Made by a program: the position numbers and the translations under genes
Notes under the pieces: generated by a model
Database searches by the model: none
Told to the model about the DNA's origin: nothing
Seen by the model: the letters and a program-made list of their open reading frames with translations, nothing else
DNA from: Deferribacteres bacterium
Lineage (GTDB): Bacteria; Chrysiogenota; Deferribacteres; Deferribacterales; Geovibrionaceae
Direction: 5' to 3'
DNA length: 64,000 bases
Assembly (NCBI GenBank): GCA_023395255.1
Contig: JAEWZN010000016.1
Span: 1 to 64,000 of the forward strand
Part shown: positions 44,405-54,415 of the stretch, piece after piece
How positions within the stretch are numbered: position 1 is the stretch's first letter
Layout of the letters: the number at the start of each line of letters is the position of its first letter

Positions 44405-45310
44405 TTATTCACCTTTCCGTTCGAGCTTAATCCTAACCTTATCAGGGGTAATTCTGAGTACCTGATACCCCTCGGCTTTGCTTGAATATACTTTCATTGT
44501 GTATCTGCCGGGCTTGTCTGTATTTTCAAGATCCACGTAGAATTTAATCTTTTTCTCAATATTTTCGGGAGTAAGCAGGTCTTTACGCCCTTTCACCCTC
44601 ACTGAGACAATATCATTGATCACTGCGGACAGGCCGCTGTCAAGGTTGACAGCAATTACTGACACATTGTCAACAGTGTCCTCAACGATGTTTTCCTTAA
44701 AGCTCACATACACTTCAACCTGTTCAGGCGCTGAGGTGAGCACTCCGTCAGTCTCTTTTATCCCTATGCTGTATGTAAGCCCTTCCTTCTTGGAGGAAAG
44801 GTTCACCGGTTTTGTCTCGATGGAGTTGATTCCGGCAAGCTTTTTTGTTGCTCCCTGAATCTCAACATACTCAGGGTATACAGTTACACTGCCAACCTTA
44901 AAACCCGGATGCGGCTCACCGATGAAGGTGGGGACAACCTTGGTTGATTTTTTAACCAGCTTGTCCACTGTGATATTTATCCCTTCCGGCTCAACCCGCA
45001 CAAGCTCCACACCGGAGGGGAGTTTGATTTCAGAGGGTACAAGCCTGTGGTATGTATCACCGTAGCCCAGAGCGGAAACATCCACCTCAATTGTTACGGC
45101 ATTGTAATCCAGAGCGCGCATAAGCCCTCTGGGAGTTTTGGCTGTGACATTCACATGGGTATCGGCAGAAACGGCCACAAGCTCGCCCTGCATGTTTTTA
45201 AACCTCACCGGAGCGTAAACGCTGAACTCCTGATACTCTCCTGTAACCAGGCCGAACCAGAGAGAAACAGCGATAACGATTGAAAGTATTTTCAAATGAA
45301 GGTTTTTCAT
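44405..45310 (-). CDS. YbbR-domain protein (CdaR-like)
   Basis: 301 residues. One N-terminal membrane segment (LKILSIVIAVSLWFGLVTG) followed by repeated YbbR-like beta domains (FSVYAPVRFKNMQGELVAVS, KVVPTFIGEPHPGFKVGSVT, VEVYVSFKENIVEDTVDNVS). In Firmicutes the equivalent protein, CdaR, regulates the c-di-AMP cyclase CdaA. Its ATG overlaps the cdaA stop (ATGA) and glmM follows by 2 bases, the same order as cdaA-cdaR-glmM. Confidence 0.9.
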   Translation of the reverse strand: MKNLHLKILSIVIAVSLWFGLVTGEYQEFSVYAPVRFKNMQGELVAVSADTHVNVTAKTPRGLMRALDYNAVTIEVDVSALGYGDTYHRLVPSEIKLPSGVELVRVEPEGINITVDKLVKKSTKVVPTFIGEPHPGFKVGSVTVYPEYVEIQGATKKLAGINSIETKPVNLSSKKEGLTYSIGIKETDGVLTSAPEQVEVYVSFKENIVEDTVDNVSVIAVNLDSGLSAVINDIVSVRVKGRKDLLTPENIEKKIKFYVDLENTDKPGRYTMKVYSSKAEGYQVLRITPDKVRIKLERKGE

Positions 45311-46080
45311 TTTTTCTTAGTCCCTCTTCTGTCCGCTTCAAAGAGTTCTTTCAGCCTGACCCTCAGCATCTCAGCGTCAAGCTCCTCGCTCAGCACACCC
45401 TTGTGAGCCACGGTAATGGAGCCTTTCTCCTCGCTGACGGTCACGCTCACCGCGTCCGTTTCCTCGGTAATGCCTATGGCTGCCCTGTGGCGGGTTCCGT
45501 AGTTTTTACCTATGTCAACCTTCTTGCTCAGGGGGAGTATGCACCCCGCCTTGAGGATTTCACCGTCCTTTATTATCACCGCTCCGTCATGAAGGGGCGA
45601 GTAAGGGATGAATATGCTTATAAGAATATCTTTAGTGACAAGGCTTCTCAGTGTTTCCCCCGTTTCGAGGTAATGCTCAAGGTCTGTGTTGCCCTCTATA
45701 ACGATGAGAGCACCTATCTGCCTGTTGGCAAGTATGCTTGCAGCCTTGACTATTTCATCCAGAACCTTGCCTGTTGATTTCCCGCCGGAGCCCAGCATCT
45801 TTGTTTCACCGAATACCGCCAGCGCGCGCCTTATTTCAGGCTGAAAGAGAACCACAAGGGTTATGAAAAGATAGCCTGTGAAATTGCTCAGTACCCAGCT
45901 TGTGGTTTTGAGCCCCATGTATTTGGAAGCAAAGGAAATAACAATAAGAAGAAGAACGCCCAGAATCATCTGTATGGCTCTTGTGCCCTTTATGAGCAGA
46001 AGAACCCTGTACGCCACAACGGCGATTATGGTTATATCAAGAATATCAATAAGTGTTACAAACTTTAAAAACTCAGGCAT
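45307..46080 (-). CDS. cdaA: diadenylate cyclase CdaA
   Basis: 257 residues from ATG 46080 (GTG 46083 also in frame). Three N-terminal membrane helices precede a DisA_N domain with VLFQPEIRRALAVFG, SPLHDGAVIIKDGEILKAGC (DGA motif) and GTRHRAAIGITEETDAVSVT (RHR motif). It makes the second messenger c-di-AMP from two ATP. The start overlaps the folP stop by 8 bases. Confidence 0.95.
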   Translation of the reverse strand: MPEFLKFVTLIDILDITIIAVVAYRVLLLIKGTRAIQMILGVLLLIVISFASKYMGLKTTSWVLSNFTGYLFITLVVLFQPEIRRALAVFGETKMLGSGGKSTGKVLDEIVKAASILANRQIGALIVIEGNTDLEHYLETGETLRSLVTKDILISIFIPYSPLHDGAVIIKDGEILKAGCILPLSKKVDIGKNYGTRHRAAIGITEETDAVSVTVSEEKGSITVAHKGVLSEELDAEMLRVRLKELFEADRRGTKKK

Positions 46081-47263
46081 CACACCCTGCCTTTCTTAAG
46101 AAATCAACCACCTTAATCATCTCGGCGGTTTCCGCCACATCGTGGGAACGGATAATGTCAGCCCCCTTGAAAACGGCGACCGCCTCAAGGGATTTTGTTC
46201 CGATAAGCCTCTCCTGCGGCGGTTTTCCGGTTATACCGCCGATCATGGATTTTCTGGATACTCCCACAAGGAGCGGAAAACCCATTGAGGTGAATTCCTC
46301 CAGATATTTAAGGATAACGTGATTATCCGTTAAAGTCTTTCCGAATCCGAACCCCGGATCAAAAATTATGGAATCCTCCCTTACGCCCGCTTTCACAGCA
46401 GTATCCGCCGAATCGTAAAGGAAGTTTTTAACCTCTTCAAGCAGGTTGGCGTATGAGGGCGCATCCTGCATACTTTTCGGCTCGCCCTTTATATGCATCA
46501 CACACAGCGCCGCGCCGAAATCCGCGCATACTTTTGCCATGTCCGCATCAAAGGTAAGACCGCTGACATCATTTATCATATCGGCTCCGTTTTCAAGAGC
46601 CTTTAGCGCTGTTTTGCTTTTATAAGTGTCTACAGACACAAAAAGATTCATTTCCTTAGCAAGCTTAACAGCGGGGAGTACTCTTTTCAGCTCCTCATCA
46701 AGTGAAACAGAGTCCGAACCGGGTCTGGTGGACTCACCGCCGATGTCGGTTATATCAGCACCCTGAGAGGCGAACAAAGCAAGCTTTGCCCTGATTCCCT
46801 CTTCGTCAGTGAGGCTGCCTCCGTCGCTGAAGGAATCCGGGGTCACATTAAAAATACCCATAACCAAAGGTTTTTCCAGTGAAAATTCCCTTCCGCATGA
46901 AAAGAATGAACGTTTTTTTGATTTTACGAGAAAAGATTTGAGATCGGCTGCGATCTCAGACAGATTAAAGGGCTGAACGGCAAGCCTTCCGGCCAGTGCT
47001 TTCAGCCCTCTTTCAGTGCCGATGATAAGAACATCCGTTCTCTCCACCGTACAGTTTACCGTGCCTCTGCACACGGCGGCATCTATACCGCATGCAAGAG
47101 CTTCCTGCTTTATAATATTACCCTGAGCAGGCTTAAGCCCGCATATTTTAACAGCGCGGGCTGCAGCTTTGTCTGCCATTCTCAGGGCGTAGGGGTCAAC
47201 ACCTACTTTTTTCAGTTCATAGATTATCCGCTCTTTTTCGGGCGTTACCTCAAACAGTCTCAA
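46073..47263 (-). CDS. folP: dihydropteroate synthase with N-terminal extension
   Basis: 396 residues, about 120 longer than typical FolP. The DHPS barrel starts at [20 protein letters not shown] and has [60 protein letters not shown] and [20 protein letters not shown]. The N-terminal extension ([20 protein letters not shown]...) is not assigned; related long DHPS occur in Geobacter-like bacteria. It joins pABA to the pterin in folate synthesis. Start is TTG 47263, overlapping ftsH by 14 bases. Confidence 0.94.
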   Translation of the reverse strand: MRLFEVTPEKERIIYELKKVGVDPYALRMADKAAARAVKICGLKPAQGNIIKQEALACGIDAAVCRGTVNCTVERTDVLIIGTERGLKALAGRLAVQPFNLSEIAADLKSFLVKSKKRSFFSCGREFSLEKPLVMGIFNVTPDSFSDGGSLTDEEGIRAKLALFASQGADITDIGGESTRPGSDSVSLDEELKRVLPAVKLAKEMNLFVSVDTYKSKTALKALENGADMINDVSGLTFDADMAKVCADFGAALCVMHIKGEPKSMQDAPSYANLLEEVKNFLYDSADTAVKAGVREDSIIFDPGFGFGKTLTDNHVILKYLEEFTSMGFPLLVGVSRKSMIGGITGKPPQERLIGTKSLEAVAVFKGADIIRSHDVAETAEMIKVVDFLRKAGCDA

Positions 47264-49157
47264 CTTGCGCTTCTTCCCCTTCCTTAACCTCGGCGGATTC
47301 AGCTTTAACTTCGCTTTTTCTTTCGATGGGCAGAAGCATGGCGGGGTCTATCTCCCCTGATTCGATTTTTGCTGTCAGCTCATCTATTTCATGTCCGTCG
47401 ATGGTTTCTTTTTCAAGGAGAAGTCTGGTGACGGCGTGCAGCAGTCCCATGTTATTTTTAAGTATATCCTTAGCGTTGTTATAACCGGTGAGCACGAAGC
47501 GCTTAACTTCCTCATCGATCATAACAGCCGTTGATTCGCTGTAGTCTTTCGTATGTCCGAAATCGCGTCCGAGGAACACCTGATCATCCTTCTTACCGAA
47601 GGCGAGGGGGCCCATCTTCTCGCTCATACCCCATGAGCAGACCATCTTGCGGGCTATGTCGGTGGCGCGTTCGATGTCGTTTCCGGCGCCTGTGCTCAGT
47701 CTGCCGTATATAACCTCTTCCGCGCATCTTCCCGCCATGAGAACAGCAAGCATGCCTTCCATAAACTCCTTGGTGTACATGTGTCTGTCATCCTCAGGAA
47801 GCTGCTGGGTAACGCCGAGCGCCATTCCTCTGGGGATAATGCTTACCTTATGAACAGGGTCAGCACCGGGAACAAGTTTGGCGACTATTGCGTGGCCTGC
47901 CTCGTGGTATGCTGTGTTTTCCTTCTCCGCGTCTTTGATAACCATGCTGCGTCTTTCCTTGCCCATGGTTACTTTATCTTTGGAGTCCTCTATGTCCTTC
48001 ATGTCTACTTTTTCCTTGTTGCGTCTGGCTGCAAGGAGAGCGGCCTCGTTAACAAGGTTTGCCAGTTCCGCACCGGCAAAACCGGGGGTTCCTTTTGCTA
48101 TGGTTTCAAGATCCACTTCGGGATCAAGGGGTATTTTGGTTGTGTGCACTTTAAGTATCTGGAGTCTGCCCTGCATATCCGGTCTGGGGACAACCACCTG
48201 TCTGTCAAACCTGCCCGGTCTGAGCAGAGCGGGGTCGAGAACGTCCGGCCTGTTTGTGGCAGCAATAAGGATAACTCCTTCATTGGATTCAAACCCGTCC
48301 ATCTCAACGAGAAGCTGGTTGAGGGTCTGCTCCCTTTCATCGTGCCCGCCGCCGAGACCTGCGCCTCTGTGACGGCCTACAGCATCTATCTCATCCACGA
48401 AAATGATGCAGGGGGCATGCTTTTTACCCTGATCAAAAAGGTCGCGCACACGGGAAGCACCCACGCCCACGAACATCTCCACGAAGTCCGAGCCGCTTAT
48501 GCTGAAAAAGTTTACGCCTGCTTCTCCGGCAACAGCTTTTGCCAGCAGGGTTTTACCTGTTCCCGGAGGGCCCACAAGAAGCACACCTTTGGGGATTTTA
48601 CCGCCGAGCTTCTGGAATTTATGGGGATCTTTAAGGAACTCTATTATTTCCTCAAGCTCTTCCTTCGCCTCTTCGATACCCGCAACATCCTTGAAAGTGA
48701 CCTTCTGCTGATCCTGCGTGAGGAGCTTCGCCTTGCTTTTGCCGAAGCTGAAAGCCTTGCCTCCGCCTCCGCCTCCCTGCATCTGGCGCATGAAGAAAAT
48801 CCAGACACCGATAAGCAGTATCATAGGCAGCCATGAGATAAGAACCTGCATATACCACGGGCTCTTGTCAGGCGGACGTGCGGTTATTTTAACCTTATGG
48901 TCAACAAGCAGTTTCACAAGTTCGGGATCATTCGGAGCATAGCTTTCAAACTGGGTTCCGTCCTTGTACTGTCCGTTGAGCTTTTCCTGTTTAATGGTAA
49001 CGGAATCAACCTCGCCGCTCTGAACGGACTGAAGAAAGTCCGAGTATGATATGTTCTTGATGACTCCCTGAGTTCCTGAAATAATGTTAAACAGGAACAC
49101 CATGATGAATGCTATAACAAGCCAGAGAGCCATATTTTTATAGAGGTTGTTGTTCAT
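47250..49157 (-). CDS. ftsH: ATP-dependent zinc metalloprotease FtsH
   Basis: 635 residues. Two N-terminal membrane segments surround a periplasmic domain. AAA motifs: [43 protein letters not shown] region [20 protein letters not shown]. Protease zinc site: [20 protein letters not shown]. It degrades membrane and some soluble regulatory proteins, including, in E. coli, LpxC. A strong GGAGGAG Shine-Dalgarno precedes ATG 49157. The folP-cdaA-cdaR-glmM genes follow with overlaps. Confidence 0.98.
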   Translation of the reverse strand: MNNNLYKNMALWLVIAFIMVFLFNIISGTQGVIKNISYSDFLQSVQSGEVDSVTIKQEKLNGQYKDGTQFESYAPNDPELVKLLVDHKVKITARPPDKSPWYMQVLISWLPMILLIGVWIFFMRQMQGGGGGGKAFSFGKSKAKLLTQDQQKVTFKDVAGIEEAKEELEEIIEFLKDPHKFQKLGGKIPKGVLLVGPPGTGKTLLAKAVAGEAGVNFFSISGSDFVEMFVGVGASRVRDLFDQGKKHAPCIIFVDEIDAVGRHRGAGLGGGHDEREQTLNQLLVEMDGFESNEGVILIAATNRPDVLDPALLRPGRFDRQVVVPRPDMQGRLQILKVHTTKIPLDPEVDLETIAKGTPGFAGAELANLVNEAALLAARRNKEKVDMKDIEDSKDKVTMGKERRSMVIKDAEKENTAYHEAGHAIVAKLVPGADPVHKVSIIPRGMALGVTQQLPEDDRHMYTKEFMEGMLAVLMAGRCAEEVIYGRLSTGAGNDIERATDIARKMVCSWGMSEKMGPLAFGKKDDQVFLGRDFGHTKDYSESTAVMIDEEVKRFVLTGYNNAKDILKNNMGLLHAVTRLLLEKETIDGHEIDELTAKIESGEIDPAMLLPIERKSEVKAESAEVKEGEEAQVETV

Positions 49158-49244
49158 TTCTCCTCCGAATTATATTTTAACTGAACTTTCAACCGCGTAC
49201 CGCAGCTGAGCAAAAGCGATATATAACACAATATTGTCAAGCTT

Positions 49245-49778
49245 TTACTGAAACTCAACCACTCTTATATCCGCAAGGTTCCGGTATTTACCGTCATAGT
49301 CAAGCCCGTAACCCACAACAAATTTGTCCGGTATGGAAAAGCCCACGTAGTCAGGAGTGAAGTCCATTATACGCCTTGAAGGCTTATCCAGAAGAGCACA
49401 CACACCGACATATTCGGGGTCGCGCACCTTAAGCATCTTGGTAAGATAATTGATAGTATAGCCCGTGTCCACAATATCTTCCACAAGAAGAACACATTTG
49501 TCTTTCAGTGGTTTATCAATATCACAGACAAGCTGCACCGAGCCGCTTGACTTTGTGCTGGCGCCTTTGTAGCTGGAAACCGTTATGAACGCAGTTTCAA
49601 CCATAGGTTTATCAAGCCTTCTCACCAGATCCGCCATAAAAATGAAAGAACCCTTAAGAACGCCCACGACAAGAAGCTCCTTGCCCGCAAAGTCGTTATT
49701 TATTTTCTCTGCCAGCTCAGCGACTTTTCCGCTGATGCTATCTTCCGATATGTAACCCGCAAGTGTGTGCTTGTTCAC
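49245..49778 (-). CDS. hpt: hypoxanthine phosphoribosyltransferase
   Basis: Start chosen at GTG 49778, which has a GGAGGG Shine-Dalgarno 3-5 bases upstream; ATG 49799 has none. Product about 177 residues. Motifs are LLVVGVLKGSFIFMADLVRR, VLLVEDIVDTGYTINYLTKM (PRPP-binding) and VGVCALLDKPSRRIMDF. It salvages hypoxanthine/guanine. The tilS-hpt-ftsH order is conserved widely. Confidence 0.95.
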   Translation of the reverse strand: MNKHTLAGYISEDSISGKVAELAEKINNDFAGKELLVVGVLKGSFIFMADLVRRLDKPMVETAFITVSSYKGASTKSSGSVQLVCDIDKPLKDKCVLLVEDIVDTGYTINYLTKMLKVRDPEYVGVCALLDKPSRRIMDFTPDYVGFSIPDKFVVGYGLDYDGKYRNLADIRVVEFQ

Positions 49779-49911
49779 GAACCCTCCGCAACTGTCCATA
49801 AATATACATAAAAACAGGTTCTATGGACACTGGAACTTTTCAGGAAAAAATACTTTTTTAGTCAACGGAAAGGATAAAGTCAAACAAAAATAATCCGTTA
49901 ATAGTAATTGC

Positions 49912-51150
49912 CTAATCATCCTCAGCCTTGCGGAGAGATATATCCGGATTCTGAAAAACTCTTTCAGCCCAGATAATTTTACCGTCTTTCTCCGCAATAA
50001 GAGCCCTGTCTCTGTCAAAAAGTTCAGTTTTACTGTTTATAAAAATATCTTTAAGCTTTCTGCCGCCTATGCGGTCGCCGTTCCTGCGGGTTCTTACTGT
50101 TATTTCCGCATCAATGAGCGCTCCGGAAAACTCCAGCACCCTGCCGCCTGCTGTCAGTTCCCTTTCTCCCGCCTGCTTTACTGCGCTTACGGGCTTTATA
50201 AGTTCCGAGTGAAATACCCTCAGTCTGCCGTATGAGCATTCCGCGTTATATCCGTCCGGCAGATCGATCCGGACAGATTCACTCTCCGCAGCCAGTGCAA
50301 GAACAGTATCAACATGCCTTTTCTCCGCGCGGAAGCACCCGGAAAGCATCCGCCGCACAACCCACGCCTGTTCAAGCGGGCTCAGGGTAAAAAGCCTGTC
50401 TGTCTCGGCAATAAACACCCCGCCGCTGTGGCTGTATAGCCCGCAGCAGCGCTTCTCAGTCTCCGCATCAAGCAGGGCAGACTGCTCCATAAGCTGTATA
50501 ACCTTGTCCAGAAAGGCGGGATTATATCGTTTTATCTCTGAAACCACCTCTCCCCTCACCCAGTTACGCAGGTATGAGGAGTCCAGATTCGTTTCATCGA
50601 AAGTGGTCTGTATGCCATTCTTTTCTATATATTCCAGAACATCTTCCGTGGATATTTTCAGCATTGGGCGGAAGATGTTTCCCCTCGTCAGCCTTATACC
50701 GCCGAGAGAGTAAGGGGACGCGCCCTGAAAAACCCTTATGAAGAAAGTTTCCGCCATGTCGTCTCTGGTGTGGGCGGTGAGGATCAGCTCAAACCCTCCC
50801 CTTTCAGCAGCGGCTTCCAGAGCCTCATAACGGAGCTTTCTGGCTGCATGTTCCAGCCCCTGCCCCTGTTTTGAAGCCAGTTCGGGAACATTTCTTTTCT
50901 CCGCATAAAAGTCTATACCGCGCTTTTCGCAGAACGCACGGCAGAAAGCCTCATCCCTGTCCGCATTTTCACCGCGTATCATGTGATTGACATGACAGGC
51001 TCCGAAGGCAATTTTCAGCCTTTGCGAATTAATATTAAGCCAGTGGAGAAGAGCACATGAATCCTTTCCGCCGGAGAAAGCGGCAAGAACTTTCCTGCCC
51101 GCCATGCTTCCGGCGCTTTCTTCCATGTATCTGTCAAAGGATAAAATCAT
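49912..51150 (-). CDS. tilS: tRNA(Ile)-lysidine synthase
   Basis: Start chosen at ATG 51150 (MILSFDRYMEESAGSMAGRK), 412 residues. The longer frame from 51246 runs inside pgi and adds a non-family basic N terminus. The PP-loop LAAFSGGKDSCALLHWLNIN, FGACHVNHMIRGENADRDEA and LTAHTRDDMAETFFIRVFQG are diagnostic. TilS modifies C34 of tRNA-Ile so it reads AUA. It overlaps the pgi stop by 17 bases. Confidence 0.94.
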   Translation of the reverse strand: MILSFDRYMEESAGSMAGRKVLAAFSGGKDSCALLHWLNINSQRLKIAFGACHVNHMIRGENADRDEAFCRAFCEKRGIDFYAEKRNVPELASKQGQGLEHAARKLRYEALEAAAERGGFELILTAHTRDDMAETFFIRVFQGASPYSLGGIRLTRGNIFRPMLKISTEDVLEYIEKNGIQTTFDETNLDSSYLRNWVRGEVVSEIKRYNPAFLDKVIQLMEQSALLDAETEKRCCGLYSHSGGVFIAETDRLFTLSPLEQAWVVRRMLSGCFRAEKRHVDTVLALAAESESVRIDLPDGYNAECSYGRLRVFHSELIKPVSAVKQAGERELTAGGRVLEFSGALIDAEITVRTRRNGDRIGGRKLKDIFINSKTELFDRDRALIAEKDGKIIWAERVFQNPDISLRKAEDD

Positions 51151-52492
51151 TCTGTTTGCGGTAAATTTCCGTAAATGTCTTTTTCTTTGCCTCAAAGCCT
51201 TCACGGCCGAGGAGCCCGTAGGCGTACTGCTTGCCCTCTTCAACACCGGGCTGGTCGAAGGGGTCTATATCGTAAGCGAGACCGATTACCGGCACAACGT
51301 ACTGATAAAGCATGAAAAGCTGACCAAGGGTATATTCGTCCAGCACATCCACAGTAAGTTTCAGTGAGGGCTTGCCTGTGTTTTTCAGGGCTGCCTCAGT
51401 GGCTTTAAGCTCAACATTGCAGAGTTCGCCCATTGTGTGCCCGCTCAGATAGTCATAAGCGGGGAAAGATGATTTCAGAGTTTTGTCACTTTCGTGGTTC
51501 AGGACTTCTATAAAAGTCACAAGCTTGTCCGAGGGACCTTCCTTGAAAAGCTGCACAAGGGAATGCTGATCAACAACGCCCACTGACGGAACAGGGGTGG
51601 AGCCGAAGAAGACCTCTTTTCCGCTGCGGTCGTACCTTTTGCCGAGACTTTCGCCCCAGAGCTGGCAGAACCACGCCGAAAACGATTTAAGCCTTGAACT
51701 GTAGGGCATCATGACGTTCATGTTGCGCCCTTTGTCCATGTAATACATGTAAATAGAGGCGAGAACGAGGATCATCTCGTAATTATCTGCCGTGACCGAG
51801 GCTCCGCCCTTTATGAGCCTGTCAATATCCATGCCCAGAACAGCAGCGGGAAGAAGCCCCACGGGGCTGAGCACGGAGTATCTTCCGCCCACATTAGAGG
51901 GAACATCAAACGCGCGGAATTTCTTTTCGGAGGCGATGGAGCGCATGATCCCCTTTTCGGGATCTGTTATAACCACCACTTTCTTTGATATATCTTTTAC
52001 ATTGCTTTTGAGCCATTCGTAGATGATGTTGAAGTTTGCGGCTGTTTCCACCGTGCTGCCTGATTTAGAGATAACGCACAGGAAAGTGTCGTCAGGTTCG
52101 CAGGTGTTCATTATGGAGGCGACTTTGGAAGGGTCGACATTGTCCGCCACCCATATTCTGGGCTTGCTCCCCCTTTCCCCGTAAGAAAGCGAGTTGTAGC
52201 CGAAAGGCAACAGAGCATCGCACAGGGTTTCAAGCCCGAGGGATGAACCGCCTATGCCCGCCACTATGAAGTCGTTCACGGAGCCTTTTATCTCCTTGGC
52301 GAAGCTTTTCATGGCGACTGTGTTCTGCCCTTTTAGGTTCGGGAAGCCCACCGCACCGGAGTTAACAAGGTCTATCAGTCTGGAAAGGCCTAATCTGGCT
52401 TTCTCCTTGTACTGCTCGAAGTCAGCCTCGCCCATGCCGCCTTTAATAAAAACGGATGACGTATAGTTATAATCCAGCCTGATCCTTTCCAT
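51134..52492 (-). CDS. pgi: glucose-6-phosphate isomerase
   Basis: 452 residues, the short (Bacillus-like) Pgi length. FIVAGIGGSSLGLETLCDAL, CVISKSGSTVETAANFNIIY, VGGRYSVLSPVGLLPAAVLG and the catalytic region in VDQHSLVQLFKEGPSDKLVT, FDQPGVEEGKQYAYGLLG. It interconverts glucose and fructose 6-phosphates. A strong GGAGG Shine-Dalgarno precedes ATG 52492, which lies 26 bases inside the dinG end. Confidence 0.97.
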   Translation of the reverse strand: MERIRLDYNYTSSVFIKGGMGEADFEQYKEKARLGLSRLIDLVNSGAVGFPNLKGQNTVAMKSFAKEIKGSVNDFIVAGIGGSSLGLETLCDALLPFGYNSLSYGERGSKPRIWVADNVDPSKVASIMNTCEPDDTFLCVISKSGSTVETAANFNIIYEWLKSNVKDISKKVVVITDPEKGIMRSIASEKKFRAFDVPSNVGGRYSVLSPVGLLPAAVLGMDIDRLIKGGASVTADNYEMILVLASIYMYYMDKGRNMNVMMPYSSRLKSFSAWFCQLWGESLGKRYDRSGKEVFFGSTPVPSVGVVDQHSLVQLFKEGPSDKLVTFIEVLNHESDKTLKSSFPAYDYLSGHTMGELCNVELKATEAALKNTGKPSLKLTVDVLDEYTLGQLFMLYQYVVPVIGLAYDIDPFDQPGVEEGKQYAYGLLGREGFEAKKKTFTEIYRKQNDFIL

Positions 52493-54278
52493 CGCAAACC
52501 TCCAGAAAGCTCAGGGCCTCACTCAGCGTGCGTACCCTGTGTACATTTTTTAGCACATCCATAAAGGACTTTCCATAATTTTTAGTTAACAGGCGGTCAT
52601 CCAGCACCACCCAGAGCCCCATATCATCCTCATGGCGGAAGAGTCTTCCCACCGCCTGCTTAAAGTAAATCACGGCACGGGGAAGGAAAAAATCCATGAA
52701 AGGATTGCCGCCGTTATTTTTAACCTTCTCGGATTTCTGTTTAAGAAAAGCATCATCCGGATATTCAAAAGGGAGCTTGTCCAGCACAACGCATTTCAGC
52801 CCTGTGTGAGCAAAATCCACCCCTTCGCGGAATATGTTGCAGCCTATGAATATGCCCCCTGTCTCCAGCTCGCGGTCGCTTATATCCACATTCCCCTGCA
52901 TAAAAATCTTCTTGTGGGGCATAGTGTTTTCAAAGAGGGCTGCAAGCTCCTCCATCCTTCTCGTGCTGTTGCATATAACAAGCATTGAGCCCTCAAGGCG
53001 GGAGGCGAGTGAGGTGTATATTCCGTCAGCGTTTTTATCGTTCCATAAGCCTTTGGGAACGTAAATCCGTCCTCTGGTCTCGTAATCGAAAACCGCACCT
53101 GTTTTAAGTGAGTTGACCTCGCTTGCGTCATAGCCAAGCTCCGAAAGGAAATAGCCGAAGCTGTCCCCCGCGGTGAGTGTTGCGCTTATGAACAGAGGGG
53201 AAATGCAGGTTCCTTTCAGTCCTTCCCTGAAATTATCGCCTGCGGTAAGCGGAATAAACTTCACTGTGAAAGAGCCCGCTCCCGCTTCGCAGAGCCTCAC
53301 TCCCTCCTCATTCCCGCGTATGGGAACAAGGGCGGCTTTCAGCTTGGTGAAAGGGTCTTTTATCTCTTTCTCTGTCTTATCCTCTATTATTCTGAAAACT
53401 GTTTCTATGTATCTGTCCACATCCCCTTTCATCTGCTCAAGGAGCATGCGGCTTTCCCTTACTCCGGCAAGGAGGGTGTTGTAGGCTCCGGTGGCTGTTT
53501 CCACATCCTTCGGAGAGAAATGCGCCTTGTTCTCACGTATCAGCGACATGAAGCTCCGCAGGTTGATGTCGCTCCCTGCGAACTGGGGGTAAATATCCGG
53601 CAGGGCGTGCGCCTCATCGAATATCACATGCTCTGCGAAGTCGAACACCGCGCCGAACTCGCTTTTGCTCTTCATTGCTATATCGCTTGCTATGAGGTGA
53701 TGGTTGGTGACTATTACGTCAGACGCGTTCGCCGCCTCCTTCGCCCTGTAGAATGAGCAGTGGGCAAAAAACTGACAGCCGCTGCCGGAGCATTGGTAGC
53801 TGTCTGCGGTCATTTTCTCTATGACCTCCCCGCCGAACATGCCGAAAGGGATCTCTATCACGTAGTTTTCGGCTATCCCCTCAAACCACTTCACCGCATC
53901 GGGGTAAAAGCTTGAGTTCGGATAAACCAGACGGAAAAAACGCTCATGGCAGAAGTAGTTCCTGCGCCCTTTGAGGTAATACACCGTTGGGGAATGTCCG
54001 AAAAGCTTTGATGCTATGGGAATATCCTTGTTCAGGATCTGGAGCATGAGCTGTTTTGTCTTGGTGGATATTATCACCTTCCGCTCAAGCTCAAGGGCGG
54101 GAATAAGGTATGACAGAGTCTTGCCGGAGCCTGTGGGCGCCTCAACCACAGCCGGAACATGACCGCTCATAGATTTATGGATGAACTCCGCTATCTCCGC
54201 CTGCTGCTTCCTCGGCCTGTAGCCGCTCAGCACTGACGGCAGAAAGTCTTCATCTTCAAAGTAATTTTTTATATTCAT
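52467..54278 (-). CDS. DinG/Rad3-type iron-sulfur DNA helicase
   Basis: 603 residues. Walker A VVEAPTGSGKTLSYLIPALE, DEAH box VIFDEAHALPDIYPQF, motif VI QAVGRLFRHEDDMGLWVVLD. Cysteines placed for a 4Fe-4S cluster occur in YFCHERFFRL and CSGSGCQFFAHCSFY, between motifs I and II as in XPD/DinG. It probably unwinds DNA in repair or R-loop removal. It is the first gene of its minus-strand run and diverges from the cyclase/NTPase pair. Confidence 0.9.
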   Translation of the reverse strand: MNIKNYFEDEDFLPSVLSGYRPRKQQAEIAEFIHKSMSGHVPAVVEAPTGSGKTLSYLIPALELERKVIISTKTKQLMLQILNKDIPIASKLFGHSPTVYYLKGRRNYFCHERFFRLVYPNSSFYPDAVKWFEGIAENYVIEIPFGMFGGEVIEKMTADSYQCSGSGCQFFAHCSFYRAKEAANASDVIVTNHHLIASDIAMKSKSEFGAVFDFAEHVIFDEAHALPDIYPQFAGSDINLRSFMSLIRENKAHFSPKDVETATGAYNTLLAGVRESRMLLEQMKGDVDRYIETVFRIIEDKTEKEIKDPFTKLKAALVPIRGNEEGVRLCEAGAGSFTVKFIPLTAGDNFREGLKGTCISPLFISATLTAGDSFGYFLSELGYDASEVNSLKTGAVFDYETRGRIYVPKGLWNDKNADGIYTSLASRLEGSMLVICNSTRRMEELAALFENTMPHKKIFMQGNVDISDRELETGGIFIGCNIFREGVDFAHTGLKCVVLDKLPFEYPDDAFLKQKSEKVKNNGGNPFMDFFLPRAVIYFKQAVGRLFRHEDDMGLWVVLDDRLLTKNYGKSFMDVLKNVHRVRTLSEALSFLEVCDGKDQAGL

Positions 54279-54359
54279 ATCATCACAGGAAAATTTATAT
54301 CACACAGCGGCGGAAGTATAAACAAATTATTATTTACGCTAAAACGGGCATACAACAAA

Positions 54360-54388
54360 TTGATAATTTAATTTCAATGAGTTAAACT
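54360..54388 (+). promoter_or_regulatory. promoter-like site upstream of the cyclase-NTPase operon
   Basis: -35 TTGATA (54360-54365), 17-base spacer, -10 TAAACT (54383-54388), 27 bases before ATG 54416. An AAGGA Shine-Dalgarno (54403-54407) lies 8 bases before the ATG. The 54279-54415 gap between dinG and this operon is AT-rich and otherwise without clear signals. Confidence 0.5.
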
Positions 54389-54415
54389 AATCAAAAAGTT
54401 ACAAGGAACTTCAAA

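Noticed and set aside
49158..49244. A TTGACA box upstream of ftsH
   Set aside because: No acceptable -10 lies 16-18 bases downstream; the nearby TATAAT would put the start within the Shine-Dalgarno. The promoter could not be supported.
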